The notes under the pieces: model-generated | What the model saw: only the letters and a program-made list of their open reading frames with translations | Told to the model about the DNA's origin: nothing | The model's database searches: none | Part shown: positions 7,212 through 16,536 of the stretch, piece after piece | Layout: each line of letters starts with the position of its first letter | How positions within the stretch are numbered: the first letter of the stretch is position 1 | Made by a program: the position numbers and the translations under genes | DNA from: Kineosporia aurantiaca JCM 3230 | GTDB lineage: Bacteria > Actinomycetota > Actinomycetes > Actinomycetales > Kineosporiaceae | NCBI GenBank assembly: GCA_000719025.1 | Contig: JODP01000022.1 | Location: 17,779 to 81,778, forward strand | Direction of reading: 5' to 3' | Length of the DNA: 64,000 nt

Positions 7212-9401
7212 TTACCCCGGGGACACTGCCTTCTCGAGAATTGCCAAGATACTTGAGCGGCTGACGGGTTTGGTGAGGAAGTCGTCCATGCCGGCGTCCA
7301 GGCACTCCTGCCGCTGATTCGTCCCGGCTGCGGTGAGCGCGATGATCGGCACCTCGCGGGTCTGGGGATGTTCACGCAGGGCGCGGGCGGTCTGCAGACC
7401 GTCCATCCCGGGCATATGGCGATCCATCAGAATGAGGTCGAACCGTTGCTCCAGAGCGATTTCCAAAGCTTCGCGGCCGTCGCCGGCGGTGCTGACCTCG
7501 GCGCCCAGCTGGCGCAGAAAGCCGCGGGCGACCATGCGGCTGACCTCGTCATCATCGACTACCAGGACTCGTAGCGCGCCAGTCGGCTCCTCGGGAGGCA
7601 GCTGCGCGGGGACGTCATCCTGGTTCAGGCGGGGTAGGGGCGGGCCGAGTAGTGCGTGCCGGGGTTGTTGGGCCTCGATCGCTGCCTGGAGCCTTGGGTT
7701 GTGCGTGAGGTCGGGAGCCGGTTCGGTACGTGCGTCGATCGGAATGGGCGCCAGAGGCAGGGTCACCGTAAATCGGCTGCCTCCGGGCCAGCTCTGCACG
7801 TCGATGGTGCCGCCCATGAGTTCGGTGAGCTGGCGGCACAGGGCCAGCCCCAGGCCGGTGCCGCCGTGGGTGGATCCTGCGGCACCCTGGTGGAAGGGGC
7901 GGAACAGATTCGGGAGTTCCTGTTCGCTGATGCCGGGACCGGTGTCGGTGACGGCGAAGCACAGGTGCCTGGGCCTGGGTACCGACAAGAACAGGCCCAC
8001 GCCGCCAGTGGTCGTGAACTTGACGGCGTTGGCGAGGAGATTGAGCAGGATCTGACGCAGACGGTCGGGGTCGGCGTACATCAACGGCGGGACGCCTAGG
8101 TCGATGACGGCGTCCAGCGTCAGATTCTTCAGATACGCGGAGCCCCGGACCGCATCCATCACCTCGCGCGCCAGGTGGGCCGGATCGATGGCCCGCGGGT
8201 GCAGGGAGACCTGCTGGGCCTCGCCTTTGCTGAGGTCGAGAATGTCGTTGAGCAGAGAGACGAGCGTGCGGGCACTGAGGAGGGCGATGCGCGCCCGTTC
8301 CCGCTGCTCATCGTTCAGTTCATCGTGCAGGAGCAGTTCCAGCATGCCGTGGACGCCATTGAGCGGTGTGCGGATCTCATGGCTGACCGTGGTGAGGAAG
8401 TTCGATTTGGCCTGGTTGGCGCTCTGCGCCTCGTCCCGGGCCTGCACCAGTTCCTGGGCCTGCGTGCGCAATTGGGTCACATCGGTCATGGCGACCACGG
8501 CTCCCACGACACCCAGGGTGTCACCCCGCAGCGTCCGCGCTGAGACCCGCACCGTCTGGGCCGGCCGGCCGGCCGGGGCGATCACCATGAGCACGTTATC
8601 CACCTGACCTTCGTGCAGGGCACGATTCAGGGGGATGTCTTCGGCCCCGAGCGGCGTGATGCCGTCCTCGGCGAACAGGCTGTATCTGTCGGCCCATTCT
8701 TCCGGCGTCAGACTGGCATCGGCGTCTATCCCGTGCATTTGGCGGGCGGCCCGGTTGAACAGCGTCAGACTGCCCTTCATGTCGCACGCGATCACTGCAG
8801 TGTCGATGGTGTCCAGCACGGTACTGACTAGCGCCTCGCGCCGTTCGGCGTCCTCCACCAGCCGCTGCGCCCGTTCGGCGGCCTGTCGGGATTCGCGCGA
8901 GACCCGGGCCAGCTCGAACAGAGTGACGACCTGGTCGGCCAGATCGACCAGGGCAGCCCGCTGGGTGGGGCTCAGCTGTCCGGCCTCGGTGGAAAAGACG
9001 CACAGGGTGCCCAGCACGCGCCCGTCCGCCAGGATCAACGGGGCCGAGGCGTACAGACGTACCCGCGCTATCGTCCCGTTCACCCACGGGTTGGTCCGGA
9101 AAGCCGGGTCGGCTGCGGCGTCCGGGGTATAGCTGAGAGTGGGGTCGTTGATCGCCCGAGCGCACAAGGAGTCGCACAGGTCGGATTGCGAGCCCTCGAA
9201 ACCGACCGAGCCCACCTGATGCTGGAAGCATCCCCCGAGCAGATTCACCACCGCCGAACTCGCACCGCACACGGCTGCGGCCACACGGGTGATGGCCCGC
9301 AACTGCTCCTGAGGGGCGTGCTCGGGCAGGCCGTACTCCGCCAGGAGCGCATCCTCATCGGACATCTGACTGTGGGTCGCTCCATCCTCCGACGCCGTCA
9401 C
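7212..9401 (-). CDS. Hybrid sensor histidine kinase with receiver domain
   Basis: A 729-residue soluble hybrid kinase without membrane segments. Domains in order: GAF about 30 to 175, PAS about 200 to 315 (DTIDTAVIACDMKGSLTLFN), a linking helix, HisKA with the phosphorylated His in SHEIRTPLNG, HATPase with LLNLLANAVKFT, DTGPGIS and GTGLGLAL, then a C-terminal receiver with the acceptor Asp in ILMDRHMPGMDG and conserved Lys in TKP. It probably senses a cytoplasmic signal through GAF/PAS and passes phosphate internally. No partner phosphotransfer protein is adjacent. A later Met at 9365 is an alternative start. Confidence 0.92.
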   Translation of the reverse strand: MTASEDGATHSQMSDEDALLAEYGLPEHAPQEQLRAITRVAAAVCGASSAVVNLLGGCFQHQVGSVGFEGSQSDLCDSLCARAINDPTLSYTPDAAADPAFRTNPWVNGTIARVRLYASAPLILADGRVLGTLCVFSTEAGQLSPTQRAALVDLADQVVTLFELARVSRESRQAAERAQRLVEDAERREALVSTVLDTIDTAVIACDMKGSLTLFNRAARQMHGIDADASLTPEEWADRYSLFAEDGITPLGAEDIPLNRALHEGQVDNVLMVIAPAGRPAQTVRVSARTLRGDTLGVVGAVVAMTDVTQLRTQAQELVQARDEAQSANQAKSNFLTTVSHEIRTPLNGVHGMLELLLHDELNDEQRERARIALLSARTLVSLLNDILDLSKGEAQQVSLHPRAIDPAHLAREVMDAVRGSAYLKNLTLDAVIDLGVPPLMYADPDRLRQILLNLLANAVKFTTTGGVGLFLSVPRPRHLCFAVTDTGPGISEQELPNLFRPFHQGAAGSTHGGTGLGLALCRQLTELMGGTIDVQSWPGGSRFTVTLPLAPIPIDARTEPAPDLTHNPRLQAAIEAQQPRHALLGPPLPRLNQDDVPAQLPPEEPTGALRVLVVDDDEVSRMVARGFLRQLGAEVSTAGDGREALEIALEQRFDLILMDRHMPGMDGLQTARALREHPQTREVPIIALTAAGTNQRQECLDAGMDDFLTKPVSRSSILAILEKAVSPG

Positions 9402-9602
9402 CCCCGCCTATCGGCGTCCTTCACAGGTTTCTTTACGGCGCCGAGCGCGAAAGGGCCGGGAGAGGGAGGCGCAGTTCGGTCAAGACGAACAGCCCGAGCC
9501 CGTTCACACGAGCTCCTCGGTTCGAGACAGGCGAGGACCGGCGGTCGGAGGAGGAGCGCTCCACCCGCCCGGTTCCCCGACCATCAGCAGTACCGTTGCA
9601 CT

Positions 9603-10595
9603 ATGCCGGGATTCTCCTCGCCTCACCGCGTGCTGGTCCTGGCGCTTCCCGGGGTCGTCGCATTCGATCTTTCCACTGCGGCACAGGTCTTCGGCTTCCG
9701 GGACGAATACCGGCGCTACTCCTTCTCGGTGTGCTCCTCAGCGCCCGGACCGGTCCCCACCTCGACGGGATTCACCGTCCAGGCCGACGCCGGCCTGGAG
9801 GCCCTCCTGACCGCCGATACCGTCATCCTGCCGGGCTACTACCCGGCGCTGGAGCCGGACCCGTCCGTGTCAGCGGCGCTTCGTGCCGCGTACGAGCGCG
9901 GAACGCGTCTGGCCTCGGTGTGCGTCGGGGCGTTCGCCCTGGCCGCCACCGGACTCCTGGACGGGCGGCGGGCGACGACGCACTGGCGGGAGGCGGAGGA
10001 GTTCCAGCGCCGGTACCCGGCGGTGCGCCTGAATCCGGACGTGCTGTTCGTGGACGGTGGCCAGATCCTGACCAGCGCCGGGCAGGCAGCCAGCATTGAC
10101 TTCTATCTCCACCTGGTCCGCACGGATTACGGCGCCGCAGCCGCGGCCGGCATCGCCCGGCGCATGGTGGTGGCCACGCACCGGGCAGGCGGCCAGACCC
10201 AGGACGCCCACCGCACCGCACGCGAGCGGGACGCCGCCGAGGATGAACTCTCACTGGTCATGGAATGGGCCATCGACCAGATGCACCAGCCTTTGTCGCT
10301 GGCTCTGATGGCGCGGCGGGCCGGTCTACCAACGCGAACGTTCTCCCGGCGTTTCCAGCAGCGGACCGCGATGACACCGATGCGCTGGCTCTCCTCCCAG
10401 CGGCTCCTGGAGGCGCAACGACTGCTGGAGACCAGCGACATCACGATCGACGGCGTGGCCGAGCGCTGCGGGCTGGGAAGCGCCGCGAACCTTCGACTAC
10501 ACATGGCGCGTGAGCTGGGTACCACGCCCAGCAGCTACCGCTCCACTCATCGGCGCCCGGAGGGAGCAGCGCGGGACCGACTGGCCGGACTCTGA
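9603..10595 (+). CDS. GlxA-type AraC regulator (DJ-1/PfpI + AraC)
   Basis: A 330-residue regulator. Residues about 8 to 180 form a DJ-1/PfpI-like domain (VLALPGVVAFDLSTAAQVFG, then SVCVGAFALAATGLLDGRRATTHW); the C-terminal 100 residues form an AraC double helix-turn-helix ending in ERCGLGSAANLRLHMARELGTTPSSYR. This is the GlxA family. The nucleophile-elbow Cys sits in SVCVGAF. The start at ATG 9603 matches the family N-terminus. It is divergent from the kinase gene across a 201-base gap and followed closely by a carbonic anhydrase gene. Confidence 0.92.
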   Translation: MPGFSSPHRVLVLALPGVVAFDLSTAAQVFGFRDEYRRYSFSVCSSAPGPVPTSTGFTVQADAGLEALLTADTVILPGYYPALEPDPSVSAALRAAYERGTRLASVCVGAFALAATGLLDGRRATTHWREAEEFQRRYPAVRLNPDVLFVDGGQILTSAGQAASIDFYLHLVRTDYGAAAAAGIARRMVVATHRAGGQTQDAHRTARERDAAEDELSLVMEWAIDQMHQPLSLALMARRAGLPTRTFSRRFQQRTAMTPMRWLSSQRLLEAQRLLETSDITIDGVAERCGLGSAANLRLHMARELGTTPSSYRSTHRRPEGAARDRLAGL

Positions 10596-10653
10596 CGGGA
10601 AGTGGCTCAGGACCCTCTCGTCCGGTCGCGCCGGCCTGGACAGGATGGCAGGC

Positions 10654-11211
10654 ATGGCCAATGTTGAGCAGTTGCTCGAGAACAACCGTCGCTTCGCCGC
10701 TACCGATGCCAAGGGACGCGTCCCCAGCATCCCCTTTCTTCCCCACCAGCAGATCTACGTCCTGACCTGTATTGACCCCCGGGTGGACCCGGGCGCCCTG
10801 TTGGGTCTGGGGCTGGGTGACGCAATCGTCGCCAGGACCGTAGGAGGTCGGGTCAATCAGGCCTTCCTGGATGACCTGGCCTGGATCAGTTACCTCCACG
10901 AGACCAAGACACCCGACGCGGAATGGTTCGAGTTACTCCTCATCCATCACACCGACTGTGGCTCCGGGCTGATGGCCGACGATGAGACACGGGCCGGTTT
11001 TGTTGCCCGCGGGTTCGATGAGAAAACGCTGCTCTCCACGGCGGTCACCGAACCCGCTACGACCGTGCGCCACGATGTCGCGACCATCCTCGCCTCCCCG
11101 GCCGTCTCCCCGGCGATCCGGGTTTCCGGGTACACCTACGACGTGCGGACCGGGCTCCTGACGCTCGCTGAGGCGGCAGGGCAACGGGGAAGAGGCTCAG
11201 GCACCGCATGA
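10654..11211 (+). CDS. Beta-class carbonic anhydrase
   Basis: A 185-residue enzyme expected to interconvert carbon dioxide and bicarbonate in the cytoplasm. The zinc ligands and the Asp-Arg dyad of beta carbonic anhydrases are visible: CIDPRVDP near residue 40, and HHTDCG about 55 residues later. The length fits the small actinobacterial subclass. The ATG at 10654 is preferred, with another at 10645 as alternative. It follows the AraC gene by about 60 bases. Bicarbonate would feed the acyl-CoA carboxylase of the cluster, but distance makes a specific link unlikely. Confidence 0.88.
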   Translation: MANVEQLLENNRRFAATDAKGRVPSIPFLPHQQIYVLTCIDPRVDPGALLGLGLGDAIVARTVGGRVNQAFLDDLAWISYLHETKTPDAEWFELLLIHHTDCGSGLMADDETRAGFVARGFDEKTLLSTAVTEPATTVRHDVATILASPAVSPAIRVSGYTYDVRTGLLTLAEAAGQRGRGSGTA

Positions 11212-11646
11212 CCCTGCCTCGAACGGGCGAAACGATGTCGTGACTCTGAACAGAGCCGGGCAGAAGGACCGCCGCTTGCGGGAAAGGCTGCGTTGCCGAC
11301 GAGTTCGAATACCCGGCTCGGTCGTCCACGTTGCTCCTTCCGGTTCGGCCACGACGTTCATCTCAGCCGCGCTGACCGCCTACCGGGGCGAGCAGCCCAA
11401 GGGCTTCAGCATCGAGAAGATCCCCACCGGCGGGGACGTCGTGGCCGCCGGTGCCGGAAAGCTGGTGCTGGCCAAGAGGGGGGACCACTAACCAGAAGCC
11501 GGACGCGTTCGATGGCAAGATCCTGGTGACGGTGGCCAACCCGGCCGAACTGGCCGTCAAGTGGCCGAATGCCAGCAGGTGCGGGTGGGTGAGGCGACCG
11601 CGACCAGGTTCGACTTCGAGGGCAGCACTTCGGCGTCGGCAACACT
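11212..11646 (+). pseudogene. Decayed coding stretch, identity unknown
   Basis: A 435-base gap between two rightward genes holds coding-like pieces in different frames. One reads YRGEQPKGFSIEKIPTGGDV up to a stop near 11491; a second reads FDGKILVTVANPAELAVKWP; a third ends GEATATRFDFEGSTSASATL with a stop just before the next gene. FDGKILVTVANP is reminiscent of the Rossmann strand in F420-dependent NADP reductases, but this is weak. It looks like a gene broken by frameshifts. Nothing else is seen here. Confidence 0.3.
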
Positions 11647-12492
11647 GTGAGCGTGGAGTATGTGTCGAGAGGGCCACGACCCCCGCTGGACGGACTGATC
11701 GACGATCTCTACTACCTGGAGGGCGCGTCGCCGTACGCCCGGCTGATGCTGCCGCCGATGCCGGGGGCGTTTGCCATCGTCAACCTCGGGGCGCCGTTGC
11801 GCATCCGTGCCGGCACCGACCTGAAGACGGCCGAGTACGCCGACGGCTGCGTGGTCACTACGCCAACCCGCGCGCTGGAGTTCGGCTACCCGCCCCAGAC
11901 CCGTTCTGTCGGTGTGCACTTCAAGGCGTGGGGGCTGGCGCCGCTTATGCCGATGCCTGCGGCCGAGCTGTGCGACCGGCCGGTGACGCTGGAGCAGGTG
12001 TGGGGCCGTCCCGCCATTGCTGAGCTGCGCGACCGGCTGGCTCTGGCGCAGGGACCGCAGGAGATGCTGACGCTGCTGGAGGAGCAGCTCGTGCGATGGC
12101 TGCGCGAGACGCCCGGGCTGGGGCTGGTCCGCCATGCGAGCAGCGCCATCGTGGCGACCAGCGGGTCGGCGGTGATTGGTGATCTGAGTGTGGCAGCCGG
12201 GGTCAGCAGCACTCATCTGACGCAGCGGTTCAAAAAGCTCGTCGGCGTCACACCGAAGCGCCTGGCCCGGACCCAGCGCTTCGCCGCCACGCTGTTCGCG
12301 ATCGACTTCGCCGCACCCATCGACTGGGGCGACGTCGCCAATGGCGCCGGGTACTTCGACCAGGCCCACTTCGGCCACGAGTTCCGGGCGTTCACCGGGC
12401 TCACGCCGACCCGGTACGCCGAGGTCCGGCGGCGGTTCCTGCGCGAGCATCCCGGTCACGCGCTGGACAGCTGGCCGCTGCCGGCCGATTGA
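11647..12492 (+). CDS. AraC-family regulator
   Basis: A 281-residue regulator with a GTG start. The N-terminal half resembles the DUF6597 sensory domain (PPLDGLIDDLYYLEG, then an MPGAFAIVNLGAPLRI strand); the C-terminal half is an AraC-type DNA-binding domain with LSVAAGVSSTHLTQRFKKLV and GYFDQAHFGHEFRAFTG followed by PTRYAEVRRR. The gene just downstream encodes a DHFR-like protein and is a possible target. The effector is unknown. Confidence 0.85.
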   Translation: MSVEYVSRGPRPPLDGLIDDLYYLEGASPYARLMLPPMPGAFAIVNLGAPLRIRAGTDLKTAEYADGCVVTTPTRALEFGYPPQTRSVGVHFKAWGLAPLMPMPAAELCDRPVTLEQVWGRPAIAELRDRLALAQGPQEMLTLLEEQLVRWLRETPGLGLVRHASSAIVATSGSAVIGDLSVAAGVSSTHLTQRFKKLVGVTPKRLARTQRFAATLFAIDFAAPIDWGDVANGAGYFDQAHFGHEFRAFTGLTPTRYAEVRRRFLREHPGHALDSWPLPAD

Positions 12493-12558
12493 TTTTTTAC
12501 AAGAAGCGACGCCTGCCGCCCCGCTAGTTTTGGGCCACCCAAACCAAAGGAGAGCTCC

Positions 12559-13137
12559 GTGGGCAAGGTGGTCCTGTACGGCTCAATGTCGGTGGACGGC
12601 TTCATTGCGGACGAGAACGACCAGCCCGGGGCGCTGTTCGAGTGGTTGTCCAGCGGTGAGGTCGCGCTGGACGAGAGCGGCTTCCTGAAGGTGTCGCAGA
12701 CGTCCTACGACTACGTCCGGCCGTACTGGGACCAGATCGGGGTGACCATCGCCGGCCGCCACGTCTTCGACATGACCGACGGCTGGGACGGGGTGCCGCC
12801 CAGCGGGATCGACCACGTGGTCGTCGTGACGCACCGACCGCAACCCGAGGGTTGGGACACCAACGCGCCGTTCCACTTCGTCGACGGCGTCCAGGCCGCC
12901 GTGGCCAGGGCACAGGAGCTCGCGGGGGAGCGTGTGGTCGAGGTTGCCGCCGGCGATGTCGGTGGCCAGGTGCTGGCCGCGGGCCTGGTCGATGAGGTGC
13001 GTATGGACGTCGTGCCCGTCGTGTTCGGTTCGGGCAAGCGCTTCTTCGGGTCGGTCGCCGCGCAGCACCTGTTGGATGATCCTGATGTGGTTCAGGGCAA
13101 TCGGGTGCTGCACCTGCGCTACCGGGTGCGCCGTTGA
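12559..13137 (+). CDS. Dihydrofolate-reductase-family (RibD-like) protein
   Basis: A 192-residue protein of the RibD C-terminal/DHFR-like superfamily: VVLYGSMSVDGFIA at the start, a central TIAGRHVFDMTDGW, the glycine-rich VAAGDVGGQVLAAGLVDEV and a C-terminal PVVFGSGKRFF. Such proteins usually bind NADPH and have uncharacterised reductase activity. AAAGGAG just upstream of the GTG supports the start. It lies 66 bases after the AraC gene and ends close to the convergent AraC gene at 13168. Confidence 0.88.
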   Translation: MGKVVLYGSMSVDGFIADENDQPGALFEWLSSGEVALDESGFLKVSQTSYDYVRPYWDQIGVTIAGRHVFDMTDGWDGVPPSGIDHVVVVTHRPQPEGWDTNAPFHFVDGVQAAVARAQELAGERVVEVAAGDVGGQVLAAGLVDEVRMDVVPVVFGSGKRFFGSVAAQHLLDDPDVVQGNRVLHLRYRVRR

Positions 13138-13167
13138 CCCTGCGATGAACGCACCATGCAGATCAGG

Positions 13168-14055
13168 TCACCGAGCCAGGCCGGCCCGCCGGTACTGGCT
13201 GGGCGCAACCCCGTACTTGCGGCGGAAGGCGTTCGTGAGGGCAAAGGGGGTGGAGTAGCCGACTCGCCTGGCCACTCCAGCCACCGGCGTATCGGTCTCC
13301 TGCAGCAGTCGGGCGGCCGTGGTCAGTCGCCAGTCGATCAGGTAGGCCATCGGCGGTGCACCCATGACCGTGCCGAAGCGACGGGTGAAGGCGCTGCGTG
13401 ACATGCTGGCTACCGCGCTCAGTTGGTCCACGGTCCAGGGCTTTTCGGGATGATCGTGGATCAGGTCCAGCACCTCCGCCAGGCCGGGTTCGACGGTCAC
13501 TTCTGCGGAGGTGCTGTGCTGGAGGTGACGCAGGATGTGGACGAAAATGAGGTCGATCAGCGCACTCCGGGCTGCCTCACTGCCCGGGGCCGCCTGCGTC
13601 ATGTCGTCGCTGAGCATGGCGAGCAGGGCGCTCAGGCCCGGGTGTCCGGCATAGTCCGGCGTGAAGGCGAAGACGTCCGGCAGGTTTCGCAGAAGACCGA
13701 TGCCCGCGGTGGGCTGGGCCGGATAGGTGGCACACAGGAACTCGAAGTCGGCCGCCGCGGGCGAGGCCGGTATGTCGTCCATCGTGATCGTGAGCAGTTC
13801 GTCCAGCGAGCATGGCGTGCGGGCGATTCCGTGCTCGGCCAGCGGGGACGCATAGATCACGTCCCCCGCCCGCACGCGAACGGGGGCCGACGTGTTCGTG
13901 ATGAGCCAGCCCTCACCCGCGCGAATGGTGTGGAAGCCGAGGCGGGCTACGACCGGCATCCGCACACCCGTCGGACCGGCCTCGGTGACGCGTCGTCCCT
14001 GGACCCGGCCGACCCGCAGGCTGTTGACCGTAGCGGTGATGAGATCCACCCGCAC
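13168..14055 (-). CDS. AraC-family regulator with cupin-type sensor
   Basis: A 295-residue regulator. The N-terminal part fits the AraC-binding-like cupin domain (VRAGDVIYASPLAEHGIA); the C-terminus has both helix-turn-helix motifs, SAVASMSRSAFTRRFGTVMG with the PMAYLIDWRL linker and ARRVGYSTPFALTNAFRRKYG followed by APSQYR. Proteins of this type often control a nearby oxidoreductase. The convergent DHFR-like gene is the only close candidate. It is not linked by position to the biosynthetic operon. Confidence 0.9.
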   Translation of the reverse strand: MRVDLITATVNSLRVGRVQGRRVTEAGPTGVRMPVVARLGFHTIRAGEGWLITNTSAPVRVRAGDVIYASPLAEHGIARTPCSLDELLTITMDDIPASPAAADFEFLCATYPAQPTAGIGLLRNLPDVFAFTPDYAGHPGLSALLAMLSDDMTQAAPGSEAARSALIDLIFVHILRHLQHSTSAEVTVEPGLAEVLDLIHDHPEKPWTVDQLSAVASMSRSAFTRRFGTVMGAPPMAYLIDWRLTTAARLLQETDTPVAGVARRVGYSTPFALTNAFRRKYGVAPSQYRRAGLAR

Positions 14056-14154
14056 ATTCTAATCGCCGCAACGGTGACGTCTTGAACCGCTTTCGCCGCC
14101 GAGCAGGCGAGAAATGCCGCGCCGAATCAGGTTGTGGGAGCGTACGGTCGGGAC

Positions 14155-14592
14155 ATGTTCGAGTACCACGGATGGATCTCCGTCAACGCTGACTGGGGCG
14201 ATGACGACGACACCGGGCCGCTGCCGGAGAACGACCCGGTCATCCGCGATGTGCTGGCCTGGCTGCGGGAGGAACTCGCGACCTGGCCGTATCTGGCCCA
14301 GGTCGCCTGGACCAACGGCGAGCTTCACGTTCACGTCGGTGGTTTCACCAATCATCGGGGCACTTTCGGCGATCACCTGGAAAACCTGTTCATCGAGGTC
14401 GGGCGCCGCGCCCGCGGTTCCTACGGGTTGCTCCACGTCCACGACGACGAGGACCCGGACGAGACCCGGGCCAACGAGTTCGTGACGTTCAGCCTGGCGC
14501 GTGGCCAGTTCCGTCGCCATCGCGACGTCTTCCTCTCACCCGTCATTCCCACCATCGAGGACGCCTGGGTGGAACCGGAAGATCGGGTTTGA
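14155..14592 (+). CDS. Imm7-family immunity protein
   Basis: A 145-residue protein with Imm7-family features: MFEYHGWISV at the start, a central WTNGELHVHVGGFTNHRG, then YGLLHVHDDEDPDETRANEF and the closing FLSPVIPTIEDAWVEPE. Imm7 proteins neutralise polymorphic toxins delivered by rival cells. No toxin gene lies next to it, so it may be an orphan immunity gene. An ATG at 14134 is in frame, but the family N-terminus favours 14155. Confidence 0.75.
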   Translation: MFEYHGWISVNADWGDDDDTGPLPENDPVIRDVLAWLREELATWPYLAQVAWTNGELHVHVGGFTNHRGTFGDHLENLFIEVGRRARGSYGLLHVHDDEDPDETRANEFVTFSLARGQFRRHRDVFLSPVIPTIEDAWVEPEDRV

Positions 14593-14692
14593 GCCCCGGA
14601 TCGACGCTTCTTCCGGGCCGGTCCACAACCTCAACATGAGACCGAAGCTCATATGGGTACTATGAATTCATGGTTCCCGGCAGGCGGTCGAA

Positions 14693-15310
14693 GTGACATC
14701 TGCAGGCAGTTCTCCCGCCGAATCGCTTCGGGAGCGGCGGCGCCGCCAGACCACCGCCGAGATCAGCGAAGTCGCCCTGCGCCTGTTCGACGAGCGAGGC
14801 TTCGCCGGCACGACCGTGGATGAGATTGCTTCCGCTGCCGGTGTTTCACGAGCGACGTTCTTCCGGTACTTCCGGTCGAAGGAAGAGGCGGCGCTGCACG
14901 ATTTGGTCGATCTCATCGGTGAAATGGATCGGCGTTCCCAGGGGCCGTCGGCCGTCGAGGCGACTCTGCCGGCTCTCACAGCCCTCACGGCCGATCTCCT
15001 GGGCGAGGTCACACCGCACCAGATGGAGAACTACGCCACTCTCAGAAGACTTATCGAGCGTGAGGACGCGTTGCGGCAGGCCGCCGACGCTCACACGCAT
15101 GCACTCGCCGCGCGGATCCGTTCCCGGCTGATCGCCGCCGAAGAACCGAAAGACACGTTCGAGGCTCGCGTTCTGGCGGAGATGACGGTCGCGCTCCTGC
15201 AGGCGACTCTGGACGAGTGGGTGGACTCACCCGAAGCGGACCTGGAGGTCATGTACCGGGAAGCGGTGGAAAGACTTCGCCGGTGCGCGGCCACACCCGC
15301 GGGTCGCTGA
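14693..15310 (+). CDS. TetR-family transcriptional regulator
   Basis: A 205-residue TetR-type regulator with a GTG start. The helix-turn-helix lies at residues about 15 to 60 (TTVDEIASAAGVSRATFFRYF). The C-terminal ligand domain is helical and ends in a DLEVMYREAVERLR helix. It lacks features that would tie it to butyrolactone receptors, so I do not call it an ArpA-type receptor. It is convergent with the roadblock gene and about 1.2 kb from the NRPS start. A link to the cluster is possible but unsupported. Confidence 0.9.
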   Translation: MTSAGSSPAESLRERRRRQTTAEISEVALRLFDERGFAGTTVDEIASAAGVSRATFFRYFRSKEEAALHDLVDLIGEMDRRSQGPSAVEATLPALTALTADLLGEVTPHQMENYATLRRLIEREDALRQAADAHTHALAARIRSRLIAAEEPKDTFEARVLAEMTVALLQATLDEWVDSPEADLEVMYREAVERLRRCAATPAGR

Positions 15311-15340
15311 CCCGCCCGCTACGCCGGGAGTCGGTTCCCT

Positions 15341-15763
15341 CTACCGCTGCGGCAGCGCGCCACCGGATCCGTTGCGCCTAATCTGCGGGGACAGGTGCTG
15401 TCCGACTCGGTCGACCAGCATCGTCATCTCGTAACCGACCAGGCCGATGTCGGAGGTCGGGGCGGCCAGGACCGCCAGCCACGACCCGTCCGAGACGGCC
15501 ATCAGCAGCAGGAACCCGCCCTGCATCTCGACGACGGTCTGAATCACCGAACCAGCCGTGAACAGTGTCGACGCACCGTTGGTCAGACTGCCCAGGCCGG
15601 ACGCGACCGCCGAGAGCTGGTCGGCGCGGTCGCGCGGCAGCCCCGCCGAACCCGCCAGCAGAAGACCGTCGGCCGAGACCACAGCTGCGTGCGCCACTCC
15701 TGGCACCCGCTGGGCGAACCCGTCAACCAGCCAGGTGACGTCGGCGCCGGTGCTCGTGCTCAC
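15341..15763 (-). CDS. Roadblock/LC7 domain protein
   Basis: A 140-residue roadblock/LC7 protein: TWLVDGFAQRVPGVAHAAVVSADGLLLAGS at the start (split here by function: helix then strand), the LSAVASGLGSL helix and GFLLLMAVSDGSWLAVLA. In actinobacteria it is the second gene of conservons (kinase, roadblock, DUF742, GTPase), where it acts as a GTPase-associated platform. GGAGGGGACCT precedes the GTG start, which overlaps the upstream stop. The expected DUF742 and GTPase genes are missing downstream; a convergent TetR gene lies there instead. Confidence 0.88.
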   Translation of the reverse strand: MSTSTGADVTWLVDGFAQRVPGVAHAAVVSADGLLLAGSAGLPRDRADQLSAVASGLGSLTNGASTLFTAGSVIQTVVEMQGGFLLLMAVSDGSWLAVLAAPTSDIGLVGYEMTMLVDRVGQHLSPQIRRNGSGGALPQR

Positions 15764-16107
15764 AGGTCCCCTCCTTGTTCTACGGAGGAGCCATTGTCGG
15801 CGCCGCCGTCGCGGTTGGTGGTGGTGAAAAGGCTTGCCCCGAGCGGGCTGATGCCCGGCACAGGGTTGGAGCGCTGCAGGACCTTGCGGGCGCTGGTCAG
15901 AGCACGCTGGTAGTTGCCCAGCCGTGCACGCACGAGCCCGGCATCAGTGCCCTGGTCCTGCTGACCGGCCAGGCAGGGCCAACGGTGTTCCTGGGAAAGC
16001 CGGTCTGACCCTGGGCCGGAGGTTGCGGACCGGCGTCGGCTGCCGGACGTGGACCCGGTGGCGGTCGGCTTGTCGAGCTTCCTCAGGTAGCCGCTCAGGT
16101 CGATCAT
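15760..16107 (-). pseudogene. Remnant of a conservon sensor kinase (tentative)
   Basis: A frame of about 115 residues ends with GTGA overlap into the roadblock gene, exactly where the conservon sensor kinase normally ends. Its sequence is low-complexity, Arg/Ser-rich and has no kinase, HATPase or membrane motif. The last residues (NRDGGADNGSSVEQGGDL) are compatible with a kinase tail. I infer that only the 3' end of the kinase gene survives. A small unrelated protein cannot be excluded. Confidence 0.35.
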
Positions 16108-16191
16108 GGTCCGGTCACTGACCGCACGCAGGCATGAACGGGCAGCCGGCCTGCGCGCGTCGGCGGCGGTGCGATCTCGGTCATGGATCAT

Positions 16192-16536
16192 CCTGTTCGG
16201 CCTGAGTCACAACATGCGACTAAGTCTCAGAAAATGTACTACGAAGTCGCGGCTGGCGTGCCACCTTCGCGTGTCGATGACTGCTCCGAAGAGGACGGGC
16301 ACGGAAAGTAATGTTTCAGTATGATTAACGTAACTTTTTCCCTGTGTATCCGATTTGAACCCATGTATCCGGCCTGGTCAGGTCTGGGTGCATCCTGGGG
16401 GCCGAAGTCGCTGAACGTCACCCGCCGTCAAAGGGATGGACGAGCCTCCTGACCGGCTTGCAGGATGGGTCCATCGAGCACCCGGAGGATTCGGGGGGAG
16501 TGCTCATCTCGGATCGGGGAATGTGTGGGGAGTTCT
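16192..16536 (+). promoter_or_regulatory. Upstream region of the biosynthetic operon
   Basis: 345 bases without a convincing gene. About 16305-16375 is markedly AT-rich for this genome (for example CAGTATGATTAACGTAACT), as expected for a promoter. TGTATCCG occurs twice, at 16345-16352 and 16364-16371, as a direct repeat with a 19-base period, a possible activator site. No confident -35/-10 pair is called. Confidence 0.4.

Noticed and set aside
14693..15310. TetR gene as a butyrolactone (ArpA-type) receptor for the AfsA genes
   Set aside because: Only the general TetR helix-turn-helix is evident; nothing in the C-terminal domain resembles the receptor family, and it is 37 kb away.
16345..16371. 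TGTATCCG repeats as a SARP site
   Set aside because: SARP repeats have an 11- or 22-base period; these are 19 bases apart and no SARP gene is in the window.
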